A stretch of DNA of 21,449 bases from Candidatus Atribacteria bacterium. GTDB lineage: Bacteria > Atribacterota > Phoenicimicrobiia > Phoenicimicrobiales > Phoenicimicrobiaceae. The notes beneath the pieces were generated by a model. It was not told the origin of the DNA, ran no database searches, and saw only the letters and a program-made list of their open reading frames with translations. Every line of letters begins with the position of its first letter. Positions within the stretch are counted from its first letter, which is position 1. This document shows, piece after piece, positions 1-6,894 of this stretch. Made by a program: the position numbers and the translations under genes. The stretch spans positions 1 to 21,449 of the forward strand of contig DOTB01000009.1 of assembly GCA_003513845.1 (NCBI GenBank), given 5' to 3'.

Positions 1-20
1 TTTAAATAGAGGAGAGAGAA

Positions 21-551
21 TTGTTTGAAATTTTAAAACCAAAAGTTTATGTAAATTCAATTTACAATATAGATTTAAAGAAACTAAAGAAAATGAAAAA
101 GATAAGGGGCATTATTGTTGACTTAGATAATACTCTGGTAGCCTGGGGGAAAAATGAAATAAACCAGAGAGTTATTGATTGGGTGAAAGAAGCGAAAAAA
201 TTAGAGTTAAAAATATGTATAGTTTCCAATACTAATTCTAAAAGAGTCGAAAAATATGCCAAAATACTTAATCTCCCTTACTACTCAAAGCTCTTTAAGC
301 CTTTTAGTATAAGCTTTATTAATGGCCTGAAGATTTTAAATACAAGAAAAAATGAGACGGTGGTAATCGGAGATCAGATATTTACTGATATATTGGGAGG
401 AAACAGATTAAAACTTTTTACTATTTTAGTTACCCCAATAATTAATAGAGATGCAATAGGAACATTTCCTCAACGTACCTTAGAAAGAATTATTATCTCA
501 TTCTGGCTGAAAAGAGGCATAATAAAGAAAGAAGTTGGCAATTGGCCTTAG
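21..551 (+). CDS. YqeG-family HAD (subclass IIIA) phosphatase
   Basis: A 176-residue protein, close to the usual YqeG length. It starts at TTG, eight bases after a GAGGAGAGA ribosome site at 10-18. The HAD signature is complete: DLDNTLV at residues 34-40 holds the nucleophile and acid/base aspartates (D34, D36), SNT at 69-71 is motif II, KP at 93-94 gives the motif III lysine, and GDQIFTD at 117-123 followed by GGN is motif IV. This arrangement with a very small cap is typical of the YqeG/Gep4-like family, which acts as a soluble Mg-dependent phosphatase; Gep4 dephosphorylates phosphatidylglycerophosphate, but the bacterial substrate is not settled. Nothing ties it functionally to the pilus genes. 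Its stop codon is five bases before repeat-flanked cassette copy 1. Confidence 0.9.
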   Translation: MFEILKPKVYVNSIYNIDLKKLKKMKKIRGIIVDLDNTLVAWGKNEINQRVIDWVKEAKKLELKICIVSNTNSKRVEKYAKILNLPYYSKLFKPFSISFINGLKILNTRKNETVVIGDQIFTDILGGNRLKLFTILVTPIINRDAIGTFPQRTLERIIISFWLKRGIIKKEVGNWP

Positions 552-555
552 TATA

Positions 556-1048
556 ACAGTATCGAGTATATAGTATCGAGTATATAGTGAGGAGAAAAAA
601 GAAAGAGAAGAATAGCTGAAAAGATAAAAAACTTTCAAGATTTGAGAATCTGGCAAGTAGGAATAGAAGTGGTTAAAGATATCTATATATTGACTAAAAA
701 ATTCCCAAAGGAAGAGTTGTATGGATTAAATTCTCAAATGAGACGTTCAGCAGTTTCCATACCATCAAATATTGCAGAAGGATTTAGAAGATATCATAAT
801 AAAGAATATAAGCAGTTTTTATATATAGCGTTAGGAAGTTGTGCCGAATTAGAAACACAAATAATAATTGCAAACGAATTAGATTATATTAATGAAACTG
901 AGAAAACAGAGCTTATCGAAAAAATAAAATATATTTGTCGAATGACAGTAAAATTAATAAATAAATTATAATCTAAATTTACTCGATACTGTCTTTTCTT
1001 GATACTTGTTTTTACTATTTACTCGATACTCGATACTCGATACTATTT
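556..1048 (+). mobile_element. Heptamer-flanked four-helix-bundle cassette, copy 1
   Basis: The left end is ACAGT at 556-560, then the 7-bp units ATCGAGT, ATATAGT, ATCGAGT and ATATAGT (561-588), then a purine-rich tract. The right side holds the inverse units: ACTCGAT-ACTGT at 981-992, then ACTATTT, three ACTCGAT and ACTATTT at 1014-1048. The two sides are therefore inverted repeats built from phased 7-bp units around one small gene. From 618 to about 1018 the DNA matches copy 2 except for one base. No transposase lies inside, so mobility would have to be supplied in trans. Exact boundaries and any target duplication are not certain. Confidence 0.65.
612..971 (+). CDS. Four-helix-bundle (S23/23S rRNA IVS-type) protein, copy 1, start codon altered
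   Basis: Belongs to the four-helix-bundle family (TIGR02436 type, related to Avd of diversity-generating retroelements), recognised by FQDLRIWQ, FPKEELYGL, SQMRRSAVSIPSNIAEGF and FLYIALGSCAELETQ. The protein is identical to copy 2 from the second residue or so onward, and the DNA differs from it by one base. The position equal to the ATG of copies 2 and 3 reads ATA GCT here instead of ATG ACT, so the natural start appears lost. Translation could use ATA at 612 or the internal TTG at 642, which would remove the first ten residues. The family is predicted to form small oligomers that bind nucleic acid, but its function is unknown. Whether this copy is expressed is doubtful. Confidence 0.75.
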   Translation: MAEKIKNFQDLRIWQVGIEVVKDIYILTKKFPKEELYGLNSQMRRSAVSIPSNIAEGFRRYHNKEYKQFLYIALGSCAELETQIIIANELDYINETEKTELIEKIKYICRMTVKLINKL

Positions 1049-1106
1049 TTTGGAGAATTAACTTTCGGTTATCTTCCTCTCTCATACTATAATTGATAAA
1101 ATAAAA

Positions 1107-1637
1107 TTGGAATGCTCGAAAAAAACAAATAATCAGAGGATAAAAATATTTTTAGTTAACCAGATTTTGCATATAGCAATCATTGTTGTTTTAACTCTCA
1201 ACTTCAACAAAAGTTATTTATTAATTTTTCCATTTAGTAGTGTTTTTTTAAACTACTTGATAGAAATGTATAATAGTGATATATTTATTATAAATCTAAT
1301 AGGATATATCGCTTCTGTATTCTTTATTCCAATTTTACTTATGTATATAAAAGAAGAAGGTATTCCTGATAACCCTAAAAAATTAAAGGAGCAAAAAATA
1401 CTGAATATTAAAATACCGGCAAATCAAACAATAGATAAATTCTATCATTTACTTTTAACTCTATATGCCCGGTACTTAGAGGATAAATATATCATTATAA
1501 TTTTTATATATTTTGTAATTATAAGCTTTATTCCTTACCAGATGGGTACAGAAAGAATAGAAAAAGTATATAATTTAAAAAGGATTATTAATACATCATT
1601 GGCAATATTTCTTGGGTTGGTTTTAAAAATGGTTTAA
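1107..1637 (+). CDS. Multi-pass membrane protein of unknown function
   Basis: A 176-residue hydrophobic protein that I do not recognise. Likely membrane segments lie near residues 12-32, 40-52, 58-81, 127-145 and 158-175, with a charged loop (KEEGIPDNPKKLKEQK) between. The start is uncertain: the frame is open from 1062, just beyond the right end of cassette copy 1, the first usual start codon is TTG at 1107, and there is no good ribosome site in front of it. A GGAG at 1052-1055 lies inside or next to the repeat. The original 5' end may have been disturbed by the cassette. It ends 31 bases before pilB, so co-transcription with pilB is likely. Confidence 0.55.
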   Translation: MECSKKTNNQRIKIFLVNQILHIAIIVVLTLNFNKSYLLIFPFSSVFLNYLIEMYNSDIFIINLIGYIASVFFIPILLMYIKEEGIPDNPKKLKEQKILNIKIPANQTIDKFYHLLLTLYARYLEDKYIIIIFIYFVIISFIPYQMGTERIEKVYNLKRIINTSLAIFLGLVLKMV

Positions 1638-1668
1638 ATTTTTGCATTATGCGAGTAATGGAGGAAAA

Positions 1669-3390
1669 ATGAAGAAAATTGTAGATAAAAGTATTACTGG
1701 AAACTTCCTATTAGATATCTTATATAAGAGGAATTTAATTAATGATGAACAATTAAATAGAATTTCAAAAATTCAGAAAAATAACAGAAATGAATTACAA
1801 AAGACAATTATTGAACTGGATATACTTAAAAAAGACGAAATGATGATTGCCTTAGCTGATGAAATTGGAGTAAAATACGTAAATTTAAATGATGTTAATA
1901 TTGACCCTACTATAGTAGTTTTAATTCCCGAAGAGATGGCCAGAAGACATCAGCTTATTGCTATAGACAAAGATGGAAATAAATTGACAGTTGCGATGGC
2001 AAACCCCTTAGATGTTTTCGCGCATGATGAATTAAAAATAAGGTTAGGGTATGATATTGAATCAGTATTGTCTTATGGTGAAGATATCAACAGGGCTTTA
2101 GATGAAGTATTTGGGGTCACCAATGAATGGGACCAGGTAATTGGCAAGATTGAAAATATGCAAGTTACTGTATTAAAAGAGGAAGAAAAAGAAGTTAGTG
2201 ATATTTCTGCAATAGATAAAGGCGAAGAAGCACCGATAATTGCCTTAGTTAATCTGATAATTTTAAGAGCGGTTAAAGAGAAAGCTAGTGATATTCACAT
2301 AGAATTATTCGGTGAGGATACTCTTAGAGTTCGTTATCGAATTGATGGTATATTACATGATGTAATGTCTCTACCAAGAAACTTGCATTTAGCTATTATT
2401 TCTCGAATCAAAATAATGTCAGATTTGGATATTGCTGAAAGAAGATTACCTCAAGATGGTAGAATTCAAGTTAATGTTCGAGGAAGAAATATAAATATCA
2501 GGGTCTCCACTGTCCCTACAGTAAATGGAGAAAGTGCAGTATTAAGAATATTAGACCCAGCAAGTATTTTATTAGATTTAGATTCTTTGGGTTTTTCTAA
2601 TGATATTCTTCCTAAATTTATATCTTTAATTAAAAAACCTAATGGTATAATTTTAGTTACCGGACCGACAGGAAGCGGAAAATCTACTACTCTATATACT
2701 GCTTTAAATTTGTTAAATTCAAGTGAAAAGAAAATTATGACTATTGAAGACCCGGTAGAATATAGATTAAAAGGGATTAGCCAAATTCAAGCTAAACCTA
2801 AAATTGGACTTACTTTTGCTGCTGGATTGAGAAGTTTTTTACGACAGGACCCCGATATTATGTTAGTCGGAGAAATTAGAGATAGGGAGACAGCTGAAAT
2901 TGCTGTTCAGGCCGCTCTTACTGGGCATCTTGTCTTAAGTACTCTTCATACTAATGATGCACCTAGTTCAGTTATAAGATTAATTGATATGGGGATTGAG
3001 CCTTTTTTGATTTCCTCTTCAGTAATTGGGGTTATTGCCCAAAGACTAGTCAGAAGAATATGCCCAAAGTGCAAGAAAGAACTAAAAATAACTTCTGATA
3101 TAAAAAAGATTCTTGATATATATGATATAGACAGCAATGAAATAACCTTATATAAGGGTGAAGGGTGCCCTAACTGTAAGGGTACGGGGTATAAGGGAAG
3201 AATAGCTCTGTTTGAGTTGATGATTATTACTGACACTATGAGAGAATTAATTACTAAAAATGTTAATAACAGAAAACTGAGGGAAACTGCTCTCCAAGAA
3301 GGTATGTGCACATTAAAGGAAGATGGGATAAAAAAGGTTCGTGAAGGAATTACCACTGTCGATGAAGTCTTGAGAGTTGCATCAACTTAA
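1669..3390 (+). CDS. pilB: Type IV pilus assembly ATPase PilB (GspE family)
   Basis: The hexameric cytoplasmic ATPase that drives pilin extraction and polymerisation. I chose ATG 1669 (573 residues) because GGAGG at 1660-1664 precedes it; an in-frame TTG at 1642 has no such site. An MshEN/T2SSE_N-like region covers about residues 10-150. The ATPase core has Walker A GPTGSGKST at 332-340, an Asp box (TIEDPVEYR), Walker B DPDIMLVGEIRD at 394-405 with Glu402, and the His box TGHLVLSTLHTNDA. A zinc-binding tetracysteine is visible at C465, C468, C500 and C503, as is usual for extension ATPases. No pilT retraction ATPase is seen in this window. The truncated HD-GYP gene and pilC follow. Confidence 0.96.
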   Translation: MKKIVDKSITGNFLLDILYKRNLINDEQLNRISKIQKNNRNELQKTIIELDILKKDEMMIALADEIGVKYVNLNDVNIDPTIVVLIPEEMARRHQLIAIDKDGNKLTVAMANPLDVFAHDELKIRLGYDIESVLSYGEDINRALDEVFGVTNEWDQVIGKIENMQVTVLKEEEKEVSDISAIDKGEEAPIIALVNLIILRAVKEKASDIHIELFGEDTLRVRYRIDGILHDVMSLPRNLHLAIISRIKIMSDLDIAERRLPQDGRIQVNVRGRNINIRVSTVPTVNGESAVLRILDPASILLDLDSLGFSNDILPKFISLIKKPNGIILVTGPTGSGKSTTLYTALNLLNSSEKKIMTIEDPVEYRLKGISQIQAKPKIGLTFAAGLRSFLRQDPDIMLVGEIRDRETAEIAVQAALTGHLVLSTLHTNDAPSSVIRLIDMGIEPFLISSSVIGVIAQRLVRRICPKCKKELKITSDIKKILDIYDIDSNEITLYKGEGCPNCKGTGYKGRIALFELMIITDTMRELITKNVNNRKLRETALQEGMCTLKEDGIKKVREGITTVDEVLRVAST

Positions 3391-3412
3391 AAGTTGAAGG
3401 AAGTGAGTTAAA

Positions 3413-3775
3413 ATAGTTAATAATCAAATTAAAGAAAAAGACATTTTTCCAATAGTTCAGAGGGAAATTAATTTACATGCCGTGGTCGGTGCAAATATGC
3501 TCAAACAGATAGATTTGTTTAAGGAGATAGCACCTATTGTCCTGCATCATCACGAAAATTATGATGGGACAGGTTATCCCAATAGATTAAGAGGAGAAGA
3601 GATTCCCCTCGGTTCTCGCATAATAGCTGTAGTTGAAGATTTTACTAATATACTTTATAATAATAAAAACATTGAAAATTCTTTGCCAGATAAAGAAGTA
3701 TTAAATAAATTTTTTTCTTTTACCGGAAAAAAGTATGACCCAAAAGTTATCAAAGCCTTAAAAGAGATTATTTAA
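3413..3775 (+). CDS. Truncated, degenerate HD-GYP domain protein
   Basis: The frame encodes only the second half of an HD-GYP (cyclic di-GMP phosphodiesterase-like) domain. LHAVVGANML, VLHHHENYDGTGYPNRLRGEEIPLGSRIIAVVEDF and KKYDPKVIKAL match the family, including the HHE and GYP motifs. The upstream half with HD and GKxxIP is missing, and the later conserved VADxFD reads VEDFT, so catalysis is unlikely. Homology extends upstream of the first ordinary start codon (GTG 3482). A GGAAGTGAG ribosome site at 3399-3407 points to ATA at 3413, where ATG would be expected. It lies between pilB and pilC, and its stop codon abuts cassette copy 2. It may be a decayed gene or a non-catalytic regulator. 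Confidence 0.6.
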   Translation: MVNNQIKEKDIFPIVQREINLHAVVGANMLKQIDLFKEIAPIVLHHHENYDGTGYPNRLRGEEIPLGSRIIAVVEDFTNILYNNKNIENSLPDKEVLNKFFSFTGKKYDPKVIKALKEII

Positions 3776-4320
3776 ACAGTATCCAGTATCGAGTATCGAG
3801 TATATAGTATCGAGTAAAGAGAAAAAAAGAAAGAAGATAATGACTGAAAAGATAAAAAACTTTCAAGATTTGAGAATCTGGCAAGTAGGAATAGAAGTTG
3901 TTAAAGATATCTATATATTGACTAAAAAATTCCCAAAGGAAGAGTTGTATGGATTAAATTCTCAAATGAGACGTTCAGCAGTTTCCATACCATCAAATAT
4001 TGCAGAAGGATTTAGAAGATATCATAATAAAGAATATAAGCAGTTTTTATATATAGCGTTAGGAAGTTGTGCCGAATTAGAAACACAAATAATAATTGCA
4101 AACGAATTAGATTATATTAATGAAACTGAGAAAACAGAGCTTATCGAAAAAATAAAATATATTTGTCGAATGACAGTAAAATTAATAAATAAATTATAAT
4201 CTAAATTTACTCGATACTGTCTTTTCTTGATACTTGTTTTTACTATATACTCGATACTCGATACTATTCTAAGTTTTTTTCTTTTTCTTTCTTAACTCGA
4301 TACTCGATGCTATATACTGT
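3776..4320 (+). mobile_element. Heptamer-flanked four-helix-bundle cassette, copy 2
   Basis: The most complete copy. It opens with ACAGT (3776-3780) and five 7-bp units (ATCCAGT, ATCGAGT twice, ATATAGT, ATCGAGT; 3781-3815), followed by a purine tract. Right of the gene come ACTCGAT-ACTGT (4209-4220), a second array at 4242-4269, a pyrimidine tract at 4270-4293 that mirrors the left purine tract, and a final array ACTCGAT-ACTCGAT-GCTATAT-ACTGT (4295-4320). The ACTGT inside the right side suggests a nested or tandem second end. TTTAA occurs just outside both ends, one base offset, a weak hint of target duplication. The right end stops about five bases before the pilC ribosome site. Confidence 0.7.
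3840..4199 (+). CDS. Four-helix-bundle (S23/23S rRNA IVS-type) protein, copy 2
   Basis: An intact 119-residue member of the four-helix-bundle family also known from intervening sequences of 23S rRNA genes. The family pattern is complete: FQDLRIWQ (8-15), KKFPKEELYGLNSQMRRSAVSIPSNIAEGFRR, then EYKQFLYIALGSCAELETQIIIA. Homologues include Avd, which forms a pentamer and binds RNA and DNA in retroelements. No reverse transcriptase or template repeat is present here, so an Avd role is not supported. It starts at ATG 3840 with a weak GAAAGAAG site and lies inside inverted heptamer arrays. Together with copies 1 and 3 it looks like the cargo, or the protein partner, of the element. Confidence 0.88.
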   Translation: MTEKIKNFQDLRIWQVGIEVVKDIYILTKKFPKEELYGLNSQMRRSAVSIPSNIAEGFRRYHNKEYKQFLYIALGSCAELETQIIIANELDYINETEKTELIEKIKYICRMTVKLINKL

Positions 4321-4341
4321 CTTTAAGGGGTGAATTAACTA

Positions 4342-5553
4342 ATGGCTACTTTTGTTTATAAAGTCCGTGACCGAACTGGTAAAGTTTTTACTGGAACAAT
4401 GGAAGGAGATAATAGATCATCGGTTGTTTCTCGACTCAGGGAAATGGATTACTTTATCACTTCTATCCAGGAAAAAAAGAAAAGCCTTCTTTTTTCTACA
4501 CAAATAACTCTTTTTCAACGTATAACCCTTAAGGATTTAACGATATTTTATCGGCAATTTGCTACTATGGTTAATGCCGGTTTAACTTTGGTAAATTCTT
4601 TAGATATTTTAATTGAACAAGTGGAGAGCAAACCATTATCGAATATTATAAAAGTAGTTAAATCTGATGTGGAAGCAGGTTCTACTTTGGCCGATGCTAT
4701 GGCGAAATACCCTAATGTATTTTCTGAATTATATATTAGTATGGTTAGAGCAGGGGAAGTTGGAGGAGTATTGGATGAAATTTTAAACAAAATTGCCGAT
4801 TTAATGGAAAAAGAATATGCCCTCAAGCAGAAAGTAAAATCTGCTATGTCTTATCCTACTTTTGTAATTGGTGCTGCTGTAATAATGGCTATCTTTATGT
4901 TAACTTTTATCTTACCTCAGTTTGTGGGAGTATTTGCTCAGTTTGGAGGAAAACTTCCTGCTCTTACTCAATTTTTTGTAACCTTAACCATTTTATTTAA
5001 TAAATTTTGGTATATATTTTTTATAATTTTTGCTGCCTTAATTTTTGCATTTTTTTCCTATATAAAAACTCCTAATGGTAAATTAAATTTTGATAAATTC
5101 AAATTAAATGCCCCCATAATTGGGGAAATTAATAGAAAAAGCGCTATTGCCAGATTCACCAGAATCCTGGGGACCTTAATTAAAAGTGGAGTTCCTATTT
5201 TAGAAGCTCTACAGGTGTCTTCTAATGCCATAGGAAATTTAGTAATATCGGGCGCAGTATTGGGTGCTAAAACAAAGATAAAAGAGGGACAGAGCATTTC
5301 TGGCCCTCTGGCTGCAAGTGGGGTATTTCCTCCTATGGTCCCCCAGATGATTATGGTCGGGGAAGAGAGTGGTGAATTAGAAGAAATGTTAATTAATGTA
5401 GCAAAATTTTATGATGAAGAAGTAGATAGAAGTGTAGAAAAACTAACCGCAATTATTGAGCCACTTATGATGGTGTTTATTGGTTTAACCATCGGGACAA
5501 TGATTATAGCTATGTATCTGCCTATATTTAATATGGTAAATTTAATAAAGTAA
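4342..5553 (+). CDS. pilC: Type IV pilus inner-membrane platform protein PilC (GspF family)
   Basis: 403 residues, the normal length. The polytopic inner-membrane platform couples PilB to pilin polymerisation. It has the N-terminal FVYKVRDRTGKVFTG strand pair and two T2SSF repeats, the first starting around residue 65 (LTIFYRQFATMVNAGLTL) and the second around 269 (IARFTRILGTLIKSGVPILEAL). Hydrophobic segments follow each repeat, and the typical C-terminus reads LTAIIEPLMMVFIGLTIGTMIIAMYLPIF. The ATG is preceded by AAGGGGTG at 4324-4331. That site lies immediately outside cassette copy 2, so the insertion, if it was one, spared the translation signal. A promoter inside the cassette cannot be excluded. 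Confidence 0.96.
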   Translation: MATFVYKVRDRTGKVFTGTMEGDNRSSVVSRLREMDYFITSIQEKKKSLLFSTQITLFQRITLKDLTIFYRQFATMVNAGLTLVNSLDILIEQVESKPLSNIIKVVKSDVEAGSTLADAMAKYPNVFSELYISMVRAGEVGGVLDEILNKIADLMEKEYALKQKVKSAMSYPTFVIGAAVIMAIFMLTFILPQFVGVFAQFGGKLPALTQFFVTLTILFNKFWYIFFIIFAALIFAFFSYIKTPNGKLNFDKFKLNAPIIGEINRKSAIARFTRILGTLIKSGVPILEALQVSSNAIGNLVISGAVLGAKTKIKEGQSISGPLAASGVFPPMVPQMIMVGEESGELEEMLINVAKFYDEEVDRSVEKLTAIIEPLMMVFIGLTIGTMIIAMYLPIFNMVNLIK

Positions 5554-5606
5554 ATTTTTCAATTTCACGAGGATAGGCTCGCTATAAAAAAGAAAATATT
5601 AATGTA

Positions 5607-5653
5607 ATTGCGAGGGTAGCACTCAAATGATATTGAGTGCTACCCGGGGCAAT
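5607..5653. repeat. Long palindrome in the sigma-factor leader
   Basis: A near-perfect inverted repeat. ATTGC at 5607-5611 pairs with GCAAT at 5649-5653, and a perfect 13-bp stem (GGGTAGCACTCAA, 5614-5626) pairs with 5633-5645 around a six-base loop. No T-run follows, so it is not a standard terminator. The outer ATTGC/GCAAT ends resemble the ATTGC-type repeats elsewhere in the window. It separates pilC from the sigma-factor gene and could act in mRNA processing, or simply be a repeat insertion. Confidence 0.7.
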
Positions 5654-5671
5654 ATCATAGGGAATAATAAT

Positions 5672-6385
5672 ATGGCCATAGTATCTAAACCACCAAAAAT
5701 AACCGATGACCAAATTACAAAATATCAACCATTAGTAAAAAGTATTGCTCGTAAATTTACAAATTCTGGTGAACCATTTGAAGATTTAGAGCAAGTTGGT
5801 TATATTGGCTTAATTAATGCTCTGAATCTTTATAATCCAGAACGGGGAGTAAAATTTGAAACTTATGCTACCTGGCTTATCTCTGGTGAAATTCGACACT
5901 ATATTCGCGATAAACATCAGACTATAAAAATTCCTAATTGGATGTTAAAACTAAACAAACAGATAGAAAAATATATAATTTCCTATAGAAAAGAAAATAA
6001 ACGATTTCCTACCATTTCTGAAGTATCTGAAAAATTTAATCTTACCGAAGAAGGAGTAAAGGAAATTTTAAAAGCCAGGGATGCAGTTCAAATAATTTCC
6101 ATTGACCAGAAAAACAGGGAGTATGATTCTTACCATTACCCAAGGCTTGATAAAATAAAAAGCAAAGATTATCAGAGCTTTAAATTACCAATTGAAGATA
6201 TAATTAGTTTAAAAATTGCAATGAGTAAATTAAAAAATTTACAAAAAAAAGTGATATATTATATTTTTGAAAAAGATTTAACCCAATTTAAAACAGCACA
6301 TAAACTGGGTATATCCCAGAGACAGGTTTCTCGAATAAAAAATAAAGCTCTCAAGTCCTTAAAAAAAGAACTCGAAAATAAATAA
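5672..6385 (+). CDS. Sigma-70 family RNA polymerase sigma factor (group 3, FliA/SigB/SigF-like)
   Basis: 237 residues from ATG 5672, with AGGGA at 5659-5663 as ribosome site. The in-frame ATG at 5627 lies in the hairpin loop and is rejected. Region 2 spans residues 20-80 (DLEQVGYIGLINALNLYNPERGVKFETYATWLISGEIRHYIRD, residues 38-80). Region 3 spans about 87-145. Region 4 spans about 184-235 with a helix-turn-helix at 207-227 (KTAHKLGISQRQVSRIKNKAL). There is no region 1.1, as in alternative sigma factors. It directs RNA polymerase to a special promoter class; its place between pilC and the two DUF6982-like genes suggests it may control pilus or surface genes. No anti-sigma factor gene is adjacent, and I cannot identify its promoter motif in the window. 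Confidence 0.9.
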   Translation: MAIVSKPPKITDDQITKYQPLVKSIARKFTNSGEPFEDLEQVGYIGLINALNLYNPERGVKFETYATWLISGEIRHYIRDKHQTIKIPNWMLKLNKQIEKYIISYRKENKRFPTISEVSEKFNLTEEGVKEILKARDAVQIISIDQKNREYDSYHYPRLDKIKSKDYQSFKLPIEDIISLKIAMSKLKNLQKKVIYYIFEKDLTQFKTAHKLGISQRQVSRIKNKALKSLKKELENK

Positions 6386-6448
6386 TTTCGAATATTATGG
6401 CATAGAATATAAGAGTTTAATTAATAAAGCTCGCAAGGAGCTAAAATA

Positions 6449-6871
6449 ATGCTCAAAAAAAAGGTGGTAGTAAAATATAAAAATGGAGAAATTATAAAAG
6501 GCTGGGTAGAAGAATTTCGGCCAGACCGAGATTCTTTTATCTTATATCCTCTTATTGATTACAGCGAAGAAGAGATGTTGGAGATTAAGTTTGATTCTTT
6601 AAAAGCTGTTTTTTTCGTAAAAGATTTTTTTGGACATAAGAGTTATAAAAAAGTAAGAACTTTTAATGTTGACCTTAAGATCACTCCCAGTCAGAGAAAA
6701 CTTATTGTAAATTTTAAGGATGGGGAACATTTATATGGCACCAGTTATAACTATGGAAGATACGAAAAAGGTTTCTTTGTATTTCCCATTGACCCCAATG
6801 ATAATAACGAAAGAATCTTTGTGGTCCGTTCAGCTACAGATAACATTAGAATAATAAAGTTCAAAGTCTAA
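6449..6871 (+). CDS. DUF6982-like protein, first of a tandem pair
   Basis: 140 residues from ATG 6449, with a strong AAGGAG at 6436-6441. It resembles a family I recall as DUF6982, often near pilus or PilZ genes; the family name is from memory. There is no signal peptide or membrane segment, so it should be cytoplasmic. Two similar halves are visible. VVVKYKNGEIIKGWVEEFRP in residues 6-25 and LIVNFKDGEHLYGTSYNYG near residue 90 each follow a 'V.[FY]K[ND]GE...G' pattern and look like small beta-barrels. LKAVFFVKDF and NDNNERIFVV are the most striking conserved stretches. The next gene is its paralogue 23 bases downstream. Function is unknown; a regulatory or effector-binding role is only inferred from context. 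Confidence 0.7.
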   Translation: MLKKKVVVKYKNGEIIKGWVEEFRPDRDSFILYPLIDYSEEEMLEIKFDSLKAVFFVKDFFGHKSYKKVRTFNVDLKITPSQRKLIVNFKDGEHLYGTSYNYGRYEKGFFVFPIDPNDNNERIFVVRSATDNIRIIKFKV

Positions 6872-6894
6872 ATTTCAAAGAAAGGAGCAGACAA

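Noticed and set aside
612..971. Four-helix-bundle gene as an intervening sequence in a 23S rRNA gene
   Set aside because: No rRNA sequence surrounds any of the three copies; they lie between protein genes.
556..1048. Heptamer arrays as a CRISPR
   Set aside because: The units are 7 bp with no unique spacers of 25-40 bp, and no cas genes are nearby.
3840..4199. Four-helix-bundle gene as Avd of a diversity-generating retroelement
   Set aside because: No reverse transcriptase, template repeat or variable repeat is found in the window; the three genes are scattered single copies between inverted arrays.
5614..5645. Hairpin after pilC as a Rho-independent terminator
   Set aside because: The stem is followed by CGGGGC, with no T-run on the + strand.
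5627..5671. Upstream ATG as the start of the sigma factor
   Set aside because: It lies in the loop of the palindrome, has no ribosome site, and the added residues do not look like sigma-factor sequence; ATG 5672 has AGGGA at good spacing.
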